A DNA stretch of 64,000 nucleotides from Lentzea aerocolonigenes (GCF_000974445.1 NZ_BBOJ01000004.1:310001-374000), one strand, 5' to 3'; shown: positions 25,808 through 34,309, numbered from the stretch's first letter. Made by a program: numbers and translations. Notes: generated by a model from the sequence alone, not told the origin.

Positions 25808-26104
25808 ATGAACGATCTTGAAGGGCTCAGCCGCTACCGCGCTGAGCTGATGATGCCGACAGCTCCGGACTACCGCGTCGAGCGGCAGGAGCTGATGGAG
25901 GCCTACCGGGTGGAGTTTCGCCTGGCTACCGCGCCACAGCACGCGAAGCGCGCGGTTGACGGTCTCGTCGAGCTCCACAACCACATCAACCACGCGGGCA
26001 TCGCCCACCCGGCAGTGTCCGCAATGGCCCGCCGCTTCGAACTGGTCTACGCGGAAGCCGCCGCCGAACTCATCGAGAAGCGCATGCGCGGGCGGTACGT
26101 GTGA
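25808..26104 (+). CDS. Hypothetical protein, 98 aa
   Basis: Helical, charged protein (MNDLEGLSRYRAELMMPTAPDYRVERQELMEAYRVEF) with a central HNHINHAGIAH segment. No family recognised. A GAGAGGAAC ribosome-binding site precedes it. First of a row of small overlapping genes; its stop overlaps the GTG of the next (GTGA). Confidence 0.6.
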   Translation: MNDLEGLSRYRAELMMPTAPDYRVERQELMEAYRVEFRLATAPQHAKRAVDGLVELHNHINHAGIAHPAVSAMARRFELVYAEAAAELIEKRMRGRYV

Positions 26105-26343
26105 CTCCCTCAGCCGGCATAGCAATGATTATTGCTGGCCTACTTCTCGTGGCAATCGGCCTCGGCGCCTGGGCAGCCGAACTCTACAACGAGCTGGAAG
26201 AGCTCAAAGCCGACGACAACCGACTGATACGCGAGCTTGTCAGCGAGATGTCGCGTCGCGTCGACTCGTGGGTCTACAACCACGACTGTCGCGAGTGTCA
26301 GCTCGAACTCGCCCATCGGGGACTTAGGAGGAGCGATTTATGA
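26101..26343 (+). CDS. Small single-pass membrane protein, 80 aa
   Basis: GTG start overlapping the upstream stop. One N-terminal helix (AMIIAGLLLVAIGLGAWAAEL) is followed by a charged, possibly coiled-coil stretch (LYNELEELKADDNRLIRELVSEMSRRVDSW) and a CRECQLE motif. The stop overlaps the next gene's ATG. Possibly a mating-pore or entry-exclusion component, but that is only position-based inference. Confidence 0.55.
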   Translation: MTPSAGIAMIIAGLLLVAIGLGAWAAELYNELEELKADDNRLIRELVSEMSRRVDSWVYNHDCRECQLELAHRGLRRSDL

Positions 26344-26522
26344 TCGATCCCGTAGAGAAGTTGCGGGCACAGGTCCGCAAGTCCATCACACTCGTCTTAC
26401 TGCTTGCCTTCTGCGCAGGCGTCGCACACCAGCTGATCCAACCGCTGGTGTACTTCCTCGGCATCGTATCGGCGTTGTTTCTGCTGCGCGGGCTCGTGCG
26501 CTGGCTCCTGAGCCGCCGATAG
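26340..26522 (+). CDS. Small membrane protein, 60 aa
   Basis: Two hydrophobic stretches (SITLVLLLAFCAGVAHQL and LVYFLGIVSALFLLRGLV) form a helical hairpin with a basic C-terminus (RWLLSRR). The start has AGGAGCG upstream and overlaps the preceding stop. Same operon as the two genes before it. Confidence 0.55.
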   Translation: MIDPVEKLRAQVRKSITLVLLLAFCAGVAHQLIQPLVYFLGIVSALFLLRGLVRWLLSRR

Positions 26523-26611
26523 TCACCCGACAAAAATCACCATTCTTTCCAGCCGGGGCGGAGCTATGCCCAAATCCGCCCGGTGCGTAGCCGATTGAGA
26601 GGAGGTCACCG

Positions 26612-26752
26612 ATGCCTCGCAAGAGCAGAAACCAGCTCGTCGACCACAAGGCCGACCTGTCCGAACAGCGCCTTCGGGAGGAGAGCGTTCGACTCCTGGC
26701 CGTCAGGCTCAGACGAGCGTGGCGCAAGCGTCTTCGAACACGAAGCAGCTAG
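26612..26752 (+). CDS. Small basic protein, 46 aa
   Basis: The ATG is preceded by GAGAGGAGGTCACCG, a very strong ribosome-binding site. The product (MPRKSRNQLVDHKADLSEQR ... RLRRAWRKRLRTRSS) is rich in Arg and Lys, suggesting nucleic-acid binding. Last gene of the small-gene row in the mobility module. Too short for a family assignment; a small DNA-binding accessory factor is possible. Confidence 0.5.
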   Translation: MPRKSRNQLVDHKADLSEQRLREESVRLLAVRLRRAWRKRLRTRSS

Positions 26753-27058
26753 GTGCTTGTTTCAGACTCCCGTTGATTAACTCACAACAGCAACCAGATT
26801 TTTCGTCTGGCGCTACCGTGGCCACGGTGCTTCCTCGGGTCATTTTGACCTATTGCAAGGCAAGACCTTTCCTGCGCATAGTAGTTACAACACAAACACC
26901 TGCGTCGTGCCACCATTGCGCGCGCATCCATCCTCACCACTTCTTTTCTAACCAGCCTAATCAAATAACCAAGTTGCTGACGGCGTCCAGATCAGCAGCC
27001 TGGCTCGTCGCAACCCAAAACATGGAGGAAGAGCGACTACTTACGAAGGGGGTTTCGT
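26753..27058. other. AT-rich non-coding stretch inside the mobility module (oriT or promoter candidate)
   Basis: About 300 bases with no convincing gene. It contains a small hairpin CCAGA-tttttcg-TCTGG (26,794-26,810) and a perfect 14-bp palindrome ACCGTGGCCACGGT (26,815-26,828). It directly precedes the gene block with the coupling-ATPase and replication-relaxation genes, so it could hold their promoter and the transfer or replication origin. Confidence 0.35.
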
Positions 27059-27241
27059 ATGACAGACGCAATCGAACCGTCATCGGTACGGGTTACCGGT
27101 GTCGAACGCCAAGATCCGGCGCTGCGCAAGCTGGCTCGTGCATTCCTCGCGCTGGCTCGCCACCAGCTCAGCCAGAAGAAGTCAGTGAATGAAGCGCAGA
27201 CCGCGGCGGAGCCACCGGCAACGGAGGTGGGCCATGGATGA
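27059..27241 (+). CDS. Hypothetical protein, 60 aa
   Basis: Begins MTDAIEPSSVRVTGVERQDPALRKLARAFLALARHQL, one amphipathic basic helix followed by a disordered tail. The ribosome-binding site is AAGGGGG. Its stop overlaps the ATG of the coupling-ATPase gene (ATGGATGA), so they are coupled. Probably a small accessory protein of the transfer module. Confidence 0.55.
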   Translation: MTDAIEPSSVRVTGVERQDPALRKLARAFLALARHQLSQKKSVNEAQTAAEPPATEVGHG

Positions 27242-29405
27242 GTTGGTGTGGTTTGACCTCTATCCGCCGCGCAGCCTCGACCTGGCCGCGGTCGTCGGGC
27301 TCATGCGCCCGCTAGCGAGCCGGCCGCAAGTCGGGTTCTGGCAGCGAACTCCGACGGTGGTGCTTGAGGCATGGATGGGGGCCGACTCGACGGAGTGGCT
27401 GCTCGGGATGGACCCGCAGCTGACGTCTACGATCCCCGGTCAGTTCCGGGCGCACCTGCCCAAGCTCGGGCTGCATCCGAGCGCGCACCCGCACCGGCCG
27501 CTGCCGCTTCTGGCCGCCGATGTGCGCCTGTCCAGCTTCGCCCATCCGTTGCGGCTGGACGTGGCAGAAGCCGTCAGCGCGGGGATGCGGGCAGTGGCCA
27601 GCATGTTGGAGGACGCCGAGGCAGCCGTACTGCAATGGATTCTGGGGCCTTCCTACGCTCGGGCCAGTCGGCCGGAGGTCTTCAACATGCTGGAGGCGCT
27701 TGGGTTCGAGAAACCCAAGGCCGTAAGCGCTTCGGACAACCAAGCCTGGCGCAACAAGACGACCGAGCCCCTTTACAGCGTGCAGGGACATGTGGGGGCC
27801 ACGGCCGCGAGCAAGGCTCGGATGTTGACCATCATGCGGTCGGTGGTGTCGGCGCTAGCGCTCGCCGACAGTCCGCACTGTTTCGTGCGCATGGACGAGC
27901 CGAAGCCGCGGCGGCCGTACGACATCATCCGCGTGCACCGGCCCGCCGTGACCTGGTCGTCGGTGGTGAGCAGTTCGGAGCTGGCGGTGCTGTTGGGTTG
28001 GCCGCTCGGCAGCGTTGGCGACGGCGCTTCGCTTCTGGGCCAACCTCCGACGGATCTGTTGGTGCACCCAGAAGAAGCTCATCGGTACCGCGGAGCTCGG
28101 GTGCTCGGCACCCGCACGCACCCGGCTGACCGCGGCCAGCTCGTCACCATGCCTCAAGCCTCAAGCACTCACGGATTTCACCTCATAGGTCCCACCGGAT
28201 CGGGCAAGAGCACCGAGCTGGCGCAACTGATCCTGGCTGACGCGACAGCCGGCCGGGGCCTGCTGGTGATCGAGCCGCGGGGCGACCTGGTTGACGACGT
28301 GCTGGCGCGGCTCCCCCGGCACCGGCACGCGGACGTCGTGGTCATCGACCCGAGCGAAGACGATCAGGTGGGCTTTAACCCGCTGGCAGGGCCGGAAAAG
28401 CAGGCCGAGCAACGCGCGGACGAGATCGTGGGTCTGCTGCGCAACCTGTTCGGCAGCAGCGCCATCGGACCGCGCAGCAGCGATGTGTTGTTCCACAGCT
28501 TGCTGACGGCCGCGCGCATGCCGGACGGCACGCTGGCCGATGTCCCGATCTTGATGCTCAACCCGGCATTCCGTCGGCGCGCCCTGGCAACGGTCGGGGA
28601 TCCGCTGGTGCTGACGCGCTGGTGGGCCCGATTTGGCGGCCTGTCGGACGGTGAGCAACAACAGATCATCGCGCCGGTGCTGAACAAGCTTAGTCCCTTC
28701 CTGGCCCGTCAGCCCATCCGCCGGATGCTCGGGCAGGCGACCCCGCGTTTCTCCTTTGATGAACTGTTTCTGAAGTGCCCTCTGATCGTCCTCGTCAGCC
28801 TCAACCGGGGTGTCATCGGGCCGGAGGCCAGCCGTCTGCTTGGCGCGTTGATCTTGTCGGCGGCCTGGGCCGCTGCTCAACGCCGGGCCACGCTGCCCAA
28901 GTCCAAGCGGTTCCCCGTGTCGCTGATCGTGGACGAGTTCCAGGACTACGTCGGCGCACTGGACTTCGGCGAGGTACTGGCGCAATGCCGGGGCTTGGAA
29001 GTTGCGACAACGGCCGCGCATCAGCACTTCACCCAGCTGTCCCATAGTCTGCAAGCGGCCGTCACGGCCAACGCTCGGTCGCGGCTGTCGTTTCGACCGT
29101 CCTTTGACGACGCCCGCTTGCTCGCCGCCATCTTCGGCGATCCGGTCACGGCTGACGATCTACTCCGGCTCGGCGCCTTTGAAGCCTGCACCCGCTTGTT
29201 CGTCAAGGGCACCATGACGGTGCCGTTTGCGGTCAGGACCTTGCCGCTGCCTGCTCCGGAGCACGATCCGGCAGCGCTGCGGCGGATGAGCCGGGATGCC
29301 TATGCCACAAGCGGTTCCGGGCTGGACACGGTGCTGGCCCAGCGCTGGCACGGCGAAGGTGGACCGCCGGATGCACCGGTCGGCATCCGGCGGAGGTCGT
29401 CATGA
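27234..29405 (+). CDS. VirD4/TraG-like conjugative ATPase (coupling-protein-like)
   Basis: 723 aa. Walker A GPTGSGKST is at about residue 319 and Walker B LIVDEFQDYV at about 563-572. Between them lie the helicase-like segment LVIEPRGDLVDDVLARL and VVVIDPSEDDQVGFNPLAG, typical of TraM-recognition/TraD type ATPases that feed DNA to a transfer channel. The 300-residue N-terminal part has no clear transmembrane helix, unlike classical VirD4. No relaxase or type IV secretion genes are in the window, so the element is either mobilised in trans or transfers by a simplified route. The ATG at 27,234 overlaps the upstream stop. Confidence 0.8.
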   Translation: MDELVWFDLYPPRSLDLAAVVGLMRPLASRPQVGFWQRTPTVVLEAWMGADSTEWLLGMDPQLTSTIPGQFRAHLPKLGLHPSAHPHRPLPLLAADVRLSSFAHPLRLDVAEAVSAGMRAVASMLEDAEAAVLQWILGPSYARASRPEVFNMLEALGFEKPKAVSASDNQAWRNKTTEPLYSVQGHVGATAASKARMLTIMRSVVSALALADSPHCFVRMDEPKPRRPYDIIRVHRPAVTWSSVVSSSELAVLLGWPLGSVGDGASLLGQPPTDLLVHPEEAHRYRGARVLGTRTHPADRGQLVTMPQASSTHGFHLIGPTGSGKSTELAQLILADATAGRGLLVIEPRGDLVDDVLARLPRHRHADVVVIDPSEDDQVGFNPLAGPEKQAEQRADEIVGLLRNLFGSSAIGPRSSDVLFHSLLTAARMPDGTLADVPILMLNPAFRRRALATVGDPLVLTRWWARFGGLSDGEQQQIIAPVLNKLSPFLARQPIRRMLGQATPRFSFDELFLKCPLIVLVSLNRGVIGPEASRLLGALILSAAWAAAQRRATLPKSKRFPVSLIVDEFQDYVGALDFGEVLAQCRGLEVATTAAHQHFTQLSHSLQAAVTANARSRLSFRPSFDDARLLAAIFGDPVTADDLLRLGAFEACTRLFVKGTMTVPFAVRTLPLPAPEHDPAALRRMSRDAYATSGSGLDTVLAQRWHGEGGPPDAPVGIRRRSS

Positions 29406-29529
29406 GGACCGGCGGCGCAGTTCTCGCGCCTACCGCTCGCCCTGCCGTTCCCTCAGGTCTTGGACATGGCCTGATCTCGGGCATTGCTGCTCAAACACCA
29501 CCGAGTGTCTGTCCGTCTGGAGGTCTCCT

Positions 29530-30345
29530 ATGACTGACGGACTTGTACGTGGACGTGCCGCCCGGCTGCGAGAACGGCTCAGTGACCGGGACATGCAGGT
29601 CCTGGCTTCGCTCTACCAACTGCGGCTGCTGACCTCTCGGCAGATACAGCGCCTGCACCTGACCGAAGGCTCAGCCCACACGCAGTCCAGACGGACCCGC
29701 GCGCTGCTTCAACGGCTGTCGGAGCTAGGTGTGGTGGTGCGACTGGACCGCACGGTCGGCGGAGTGCAGCCGGGCTCAACGGCTCAGGTATACGGCCTGT
29801 CCGGTCTGGGCCTCGCCGTACTGGAAGTTCAAGGCCAGTACGGCGCACGCCGCCGCCGGGTCTGGGAGACCAAGCCCTACTTCATGCGCCACGTACTCGG
29901 CGTAAGTGAGCTGTGCGTCGGCCTGACTGAACTCACCCAGGACAGCCGTTTGCAACTGTTGGCCTTCGACGGAGAGCCGTTGGCCTGGCGGAAGTTCACG
30001 GGTGACGGCGGCACACCGGCGACGCTGAAGCCTGACGCCTACGTCCGCATCGGCATGGGCGAGTTCGAGCACAGCGCCTTCATCGAGCTGGACATGGCGA
30101 GCGAGAGCCTGCCCACGGTGCAGCGCAAGTGCCTGACCTACGTCGGGTACTGGCGCAGCGGCGCGGAGCAACAAGCCTTCGGGGTGTTCCCGCTTGTTGT
30201 CTGGCTCGTACCCGACATGACCCGCAAACACCGAATCCAGGAGGTGATTACTCGCCTCGACGCCGACGCAAGACGGCTGTTTGCCGTTGCGCTGCAAGCA
30301 GACGGGCCCGTCGTGCTGACGGCTCCGACGGAGGACGAATCATGA
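29530..30345 (+). CDS. Replication-relaxation family protein
   Basis: 271 aa. An N-terminal winged-helix (LSDRDMQVLASLYQLRLLTSRQIQRLHL...RRTRALLQRLSELGVVVRL) is followed by the C-terminal domain ending WLVPDMTRKHRIQEVI that defines the replication-relaxation (Replic_Relax) family found on actinobacterial plasmids and integrative elements. It is thought to work in element replication or DNA relaxation. The start follows GGAGGTCTCCT. The stop overlaps the methyltransferase ATG (ATGA). Confidence 0.8.
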   Translation: MTDGLVRGRAARLRERLSDRDMQVLASLYQLRLLTSRQIQRLHLTEGSAHTQSRRTRALLQRLSELGVVVRLDRTVGGVQPGSTAQVYGLSGLGLAVLEVQGQYGARRRRVWETKPYFMRHVLGVSELCVGLTELTQDSRLQLLAFDGEPLAWRKFTGDGGTPATLKPDAYVRIGMGEFEHSAFIELDMASESLPTVQRKCLTYVGYWRSGAEQQAFGVFPLVVWLVPDMTRKHRIQEVITRLDADARRLFAVALQADGPVVLTAPTEDES

Positions 30346-31439
30346 GCGCACGCGACCTTCCCCGGAACCAGATCATCGTCGGCGATGTCCGCACCCGGCT
30401 GGCCGAGCTCCCTGACGCCGCGGTGGACTGCGTCATCACAAGCCCGCCGTACTGGGCCTTGCGCGACTACGGCCACGAAGATCAGATCGGCTCGGAGGCC
30501 AACGTTGAAGCCTGGGCCGACGAGATCGCCAGCATCTGCACCGAGCTGGGCCGCGTCCTCAAACCCACCGGGGCGTTGTGGCTCAACCTCGGCGACTCGT
30601 ACGCCCGCCACCCAGGCGACGGTGCCCGTAAGAAGTGCTTGTTGCTGGGACCCCAACGCGTGGCGCTCCGACTGACCCGCGCTGGTTGGCTGCTGCGCAA
30701 CCAGGTGGTGTGGGCCAAGAAGAACCCGTTGCCGTCGAGCGTGAGTGATCGGCTGACCACTGCGCACGAGCTTCTCCTATTCCTTACGCGACAGTCCAGT
30801 TACTATTTCGACCTCGACGCGATCCGTGAGCCTACGACGGGTACGCCTTCCAACCGCCGGCACCGGATTGCAGCCGCCTATCCGCCTCGCGAAGCCGTCC
30901 CCGCGCTCGGTGCCGGCACGTCGCCACGCGTCGACCTCAACCAGGGTTTGGCGACGCTGAAAGCGATTGGTCGTGACAGCCATCCGCTGGGCCGCAACCC
31001 CGGCGACGTGTGGTCGCTGGCCACGGCGCGGTACCGCGGAGCCCACTTCGCCACCTTCCCGGTTGAACTCGTCCGGCGTCCGCTGTTGTCCACCTGCCCG
31101 GAGCGGGTCTGCTCCGTCTGCGACGAGCCGTGGCGACGGACCAAGCAGCTCATTGACGGGCGGATGTTGGCCACCGGTCCACTGAAAGCCGCGTGCAGAC
31201 ACACGAGCTGGCGGCCGGGTGTAGTGCTCGACGCGTTCATGGGCTCAGGGACTGTGGCAATCGCCGCCGAGACCTACGACCGGGACTGGCTCGGTGTGGA
31301 GATCAACCCCGACTACGCCACGTTGGCCCAAGCTCGTCTGGCCGAGTGGCGCAGCAAACACGAGAAGCCTACGCAAACCGCTCGTCGGTGGTCTGCGGCT
31401 GCATCCGTCATCCCGCACGGGGATGGCCAGCCGCAGTAA
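30342..31439 (+). CDS. Orphan DNA methyltransferase, beta-type (N4-cytosine/N6-adenine)
   Basis: 365 aa. The catalytic motif TSPPYW is near residue 28 and the SAM-binding motif FMGSGT near 305, in the permuted order of beta-class enzymes. The TSPPYW form favours N4-cytosine methylation. A four-Cys element (CPERVCSVCDEPW) sits before the SAM motif, as in many phage and plasmid enzymes. There is no cognate restriction gene adjacent, so it probably protects the element during transfer against host restriction or marks its own DNA. It is coupled to the replication-relaxation gene. Confidence 0.88.
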   Translation: MSARDLPRNQIIVGDVRTRLAELPDAAVDCVITSPPYWALRDYGHEDQIGSEANVEAWADEIASICTELGRVLKPTGALWLNLGDSYARHPGDGARKKCLLLGPQRVALRLTRAGWLLRNQVVWAKKNPLPSSVSDRLTTAHELLLFLTRQSSYYFDLDAIREPTTGTPSNRRHRIAAAYPPREAVPALGAGTSPRVDLNQGLATLKAIGRDSHPLGRNPGDVWSLATARYRGAHFATFPVELVRRPLLSTCPERVCSVCDEPWRRTKQLIDGRMLATGPLKAACRHTSWRPGVVLDAFMGSGTVAIAAETYDRDWLGVEINPDYATLAQARLAEWRSKHEKPTQTARRWSAAASVIPHGDGQPQ

Positions 31440-31459
31440 CGCCGAGGAGGACAACGGTC

Positions 31460-31810
31460 ATGTCTGATCCGAAACCAGACGGCAAGAACGGTGGGGTGAA
31501 GACGCTGGGCATTCGCCTGCCGGGCGAGCTGCACGCGCAGTTCGCGCTCGTCGCCCAACTGGACGGGCTGAACCTGGGTGACGCCGTGCTGCGGGCGGTG
31601 GAGTTCTACGTCGAAGCCAAGCGCTCTGAGCCGGACTTCGCCGCGCGGGCCAAGGCCGCGCTCGAAGCGATTGAGCGGGAGGCCGCTGCTCGCAGGTCCG
31701 CGATTGAGGACCTGTTCGGTGGCGCACCTGAGGTCGAACAGGAGCCGGAAGAGCCGGAAAAGAAGGCGCCAGTTAGCGGATCACGCCGCCGATCGGGAGC
31801 CGAAAGCTAA
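31460..31810 (+). CDS. Ribbon-helix-helix-like small protein
   Basis: 116 aa. Residues 14-50 (VKTLGIRLPGELHAQFALVAQLDGLNLGDAVLRAVEFYVEA) fit a ribbon-helix-helix DNA-binding unit as in plasmid accessory regulators. The C-terminal half is acidic and then basic (GSRRRSGAES). The ribosome-binding site is GAGGAGG. It may regulate the module or assist the relaxosome. It is followed by a hairpin terminator. Confidence 0.65.
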   Translation: MSDPKPDGKNGGVKTLGIRLPGELHAQFALVAQLDGLNLGDAVLRAVEFYVEAKRSEPDFAARAKAALEAIEREAAARRSAIEDLFGGAPEVEQEPEEPEKKAPVSGSRRRSGAES

Positions 31811-31832
31811 CGCGTTGTTCCGGCAAGCATGT

Positions 31833-31864
31833 GTGACGGGTAGTGAACCGACGCTACCCGTCAC
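31833..31864 (+). terminator. Terminator hairpin closing the transfer-module operon
   Basis: Perfect 11-bp arms GTGACGGGTAG/CTACCCGTCAC with a 10-nt loop, 22 nt after the RHH gene stop. No strong T-run follows. It separates the transfer genes from the recombinase pair. Confidence 0.65.
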
Positions 31865-31983
31865 CAGAACGAATGCATTTCCGATAAAGGACAGGATTGC
31901 CTTTCTTGGCACAGGAAAGAAGTCCTGAGAATATCAACAATAAGGGGAGATTTATGCCTTAATTAAGCCAAGAGGAGAATGTC

Positions 31984-32397
31984 ATGCAAGATAAGCCAAG
32001 TCGAACACGGCATGCAGTTTCATATTTACGAGTCGCCTCGTCCAGCATGGACAATCCCAACGCCATCGACCGGCAACGCGAAATTTGCCAGAGCCTAGCT
32101 CACACCTGCGGCCTGGCGATCGTGCGGGAATATGTGGACATCGGCCGTCCCGCTCGCTTGTCACAACAGCCACAGTTGCAGCTCTTGCTCGACGACCTGA
32201 CGCGACTACGGGATGCCGCCTTTGTAATCGTCCCGGATTACGCACGTCTGGCGCGAGACATAGCGCAGATGGACGACGTTTCGCGACAGATTCGCGCAGC
32301 TGGAGCGGAAGTCGCAACACCTTCTAGCACGCAGACAGACATGAGGTTCGAGCAGAAACAAGCCAAAAGCACAGACGAGGAGGTGCCCAATGACTAA
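31984..32397 (+). CDS. Resolvase-domain protein lacking the canonical catalytic serine
   Basis: 137 aa, consisting only of a resolvase N-terminal domain: SYLRVASSSMDNPNAIDRQ ... FVIVPDYARLARD. In active serine recombinases the residue after YxRV is the nucleophilic Ser; here it is Ala (YLRVASS), with Ser one position later. There is no DNA-binding domain. It overlaps the large recombinase gene by 8 nt, so they are co-produced. It may be a directionality factor, a heterodimer partner or a regulator; these are inferences. Confidence 0.7.
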   Translation: MQDKPSRTRHAVSYLRVASSSMDNPNAIDRQREICQSLAHTCGLAIVREYVDIGRPARLSQQPQLQLLLDDLTRLRDAAFVIVPDYARLARDIAQMDDVSRQIRAAGAEVATPSSTQTDMRFEQKQAKSTDEEVPND

Positions 32398-34309
32398 GGA
32401 CAGCGCAACGCAAACATCCGACAGTAACCGCAAGCAAGCCACTGCCCTCGAAGCCGCCACGCAGCGGGCACGGACTCGGCCGCCCCGCAACGAGTCACAA
32501 GCCAAGGGGCGGGCAGTACCCATCGCCTTCGTCTACTTGCGGGTGAGCACGAGAGAGCAAGCCCGCACTGGCGGCGGCATCGAGGGCTATTCCATCCCGG
32601 CTCAGCGTCAAGCCTGTCACGTCAAAGCAGTCCAGCTCGGCGCTGCGGTCGAGCGGGAGTTCGTCGACGCTGGAGAGTCGGGCCGGTCATCTGACCGCGA
32701 CGACCTGCAGGACATGCTTGCCGAGATCAAGGTCGTGAGGCCGGACTACCTCATCATCCACAAGATCGACCGACTGGCACGGAACCGCGCGGATGACATC
32801 GCGATCAACCTGTTACTCAAGCGCCACGGCGTCACTCTGGTGTCCTGCACCGAGAACATCGATGACACGCCCAGCGGCAAACTCTTGTACGGCCTCCTCG
32901 CCGAGATCGCCCAGTTCTACTCAGGCAACCTTGCGCAAGAGGTCTTAAAGGGGTTGGTTCGCAAGGCCGAAGAAGGCGGTACACCTTTCCGCACCCCTCT
33001 TGGCTATCTCAATGTTCGCGAGACAGTCCAACGTATTAGCGTTTCTTCGGTCATCTTGGACCCAGAGCGCGCCGAGCTGGTGCACTGGTGTTTTGAGCAG
33101 TACGCAACTGGCGAGTGGAGCGGCATGGACCTCTTGCTCACGGCACGAACGAGAGGACTAACCGCCCGACCGTCAGTGAAGAACCCGGCGGGAGAACTTA
33201 GCCTGACGGGGTTCTACTACATGTTGCAGAACCCCTACTATATGGGAATCGTGCCGTACCAGGGGATCCACTACGAGGGGAAGCATCCCGCGCTGGTCGA
33301 GCCCGAGGTATGGCTCGCAGTACAGGACGTTCTAGCCGTTAACGCGCACGACGGCGAGAAGGACCGTACACACAACCACTACCTGCGCAGCACGATCTAT
33401 TGCTCATTGTGCAAGGGCCGACTTGTCTACTCCGAAAGCACCGGCAATGGCGGCACGTATCCGTACTTCACGTGCGTCCAAAAGAGGACGAAGCGCAACT
33501 ACTGTCGCCGGAGGGGTACACGGGTAGAACGCATCGAGAACGGCATTGCCGCCTTCTACGCCGGGTTCCGGATCAGCGACGAGCGGACTGAAGAGATTCG
33601 AACGAGCATCCGGGCCGAACTGGCGAGCCAGCAGACTGAGGGTTCGCAACGCATCGCCCGTGCGTTGAGGCGCAAGGACATGCTGGATGGTGAACGTCAG
33701 AAGCTGCTGCAGGCGCACTACGCCGGTGCCATCCCAACTGACCTGCTCGCCTTGGAGATGCGACGGTTCACCCGCGAACTGGCAGAAGCAGATGTAGAGA
33801 TCCAGGCGGCAGGCGTCAACACAGTGGACCTGGAAGCGACCCTTGAGGCAGCTCTTCGCGCAGTGACCAACTGCGAGGCCGCCTACCTGGCTGCACCGAA
33901 CCATGTGCGGCGGCAGATCAACCAAGGGTTCTTCAAGAAGCTGTACATCGACGAAGACGGCAGCGTTGAGGAAGCCGAGCTGACGGAGCCGTTCGCGGCC
34001 CTACTTGCTGAGAGCGCGACATGCACCTTGGCACCCGAACTTCCCGCCGTGGAGGCGGAAGGGGATCAAGGCACGAACGGCGGCATCGTAGCGTCCCAAA
34101 TCGCCGTGCGACCGCTGGCACTGGCCGCCGCTGGTGGGGTGGCCGCCGGGCGTGATCTTGCGCTAGGGGCGTTCTGGACGGCAGACGACGCCGTCACCGA
34201 ACGTAATTACGACACAACGCCCAGCGATTTCATTCGTCTGGGTGTTGGTGTGAATAAGACCTATATGGTGGGCGCGACAGGGATCGAACCTGCGACCGCT
34301 CGGGTGTAA
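32390..34309 (+). CDS. Large serine recombinase (integrase of the element)
   Basis: 639 aa. The resolvase domain has catalytic Ser 53 (YLRVSTREQ) and the Arg motif HKIDRLARN. It is followed by the Recombinase domain and a zinc ribbon (YCSLCKGRLVYSES ... YFTCVQ ... NYCRRRG), then a coiled-coil region. This is the phiC31/TnpX-type architecture that integrates and excises DNA at short attachment sites. The last residues (MVGATGIEPATARV) are translated from the antisense strand of the tRNA-Val gene, so the C-terminus was created by the integration junction; the pre-integration tail must differ. Confidence 0.92.
   Translation: MTKDSATQTSDSNRKQATALEAATQRARTRPPRNESQAKGRAVPIAFVYLRVSTREQARTGGGIEGYSIPAQRQACHVKAVQLGAAVEREFVDAGESGRSSDRDDLQDMLAEIKVVRPDYLIIHKIDRLARNRADDIAINLLLKRHGVTLVSCTENIDDTPSGKLLYGLLAEIAQFYSGNLAQEVLKGLVRKAEEGGTPFRTPLGYLNVRETVQRISVSSVILDPERAELVHWCFEQYATGEWSGMDLLLTARTRGLTARPSVKNPAGELSLTGFYYMLQNPYYMGIVPYQGIHYEGKHPALVEPEVWLAVQDVLAVNAHDGEKDRTHNHYLRSTIYCSLCKGRLVYSESTGNGGTYPYFTCVQKRTKRNYCRRRGTRVERIENGIAAFYAGFRISDERTEEIRTSIRAELASQQTEGSQRIARALRRKDMLDGERQKLLQAHYAGAIPTDLLALEMRRFTRELAEADVEIQAAGVNTVDLEATLEAALRAVTNCEAAYLAAPNHVRRQINQGFFKKLYIDEDGSVEEAELTEPFAALLAESATCTLAPELPAVEAEGDQGTNGGIVASQIAVRPLALAAAGGVAAGRDLALGAFWTADDAVTERNYDTTPSDFIRLGVGVNKTYMVGATGIEPATARV

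Larger units (their letters stand above)
13434..34276. mobile_element. Accessory island ending at tRNA-Val, carrying an integrative-element mobility module
   Basis: The right end is defined by a large serine recombinase whose reading frame enters the tRNA-Val gene. The module 25,808-34,276 (VirD4/TraG-like ATPase, replication-relaxation protein, orphan methyltransferase, RHH, resolvase-like protein, recombinase) is certain to belong. The left end is not resolved: no duplicate of the tRNA 3' end was found by eye, and serine recombinases leave only very short direct repeats. I extend it to 13,434 because everything from there on is accessory in character; it may instead be two adjacent elements (about 13.4-18.7 kb and 18.8-34.3 kb). 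Confidence 0.5.

Noticed and set aside
26782..26964. 60-codon open frame on the minus strand in the mobility module
   Set aside because: Cys/Arg-rich with no ribosome-binding site; overlaps the palindromic region and is not supported.
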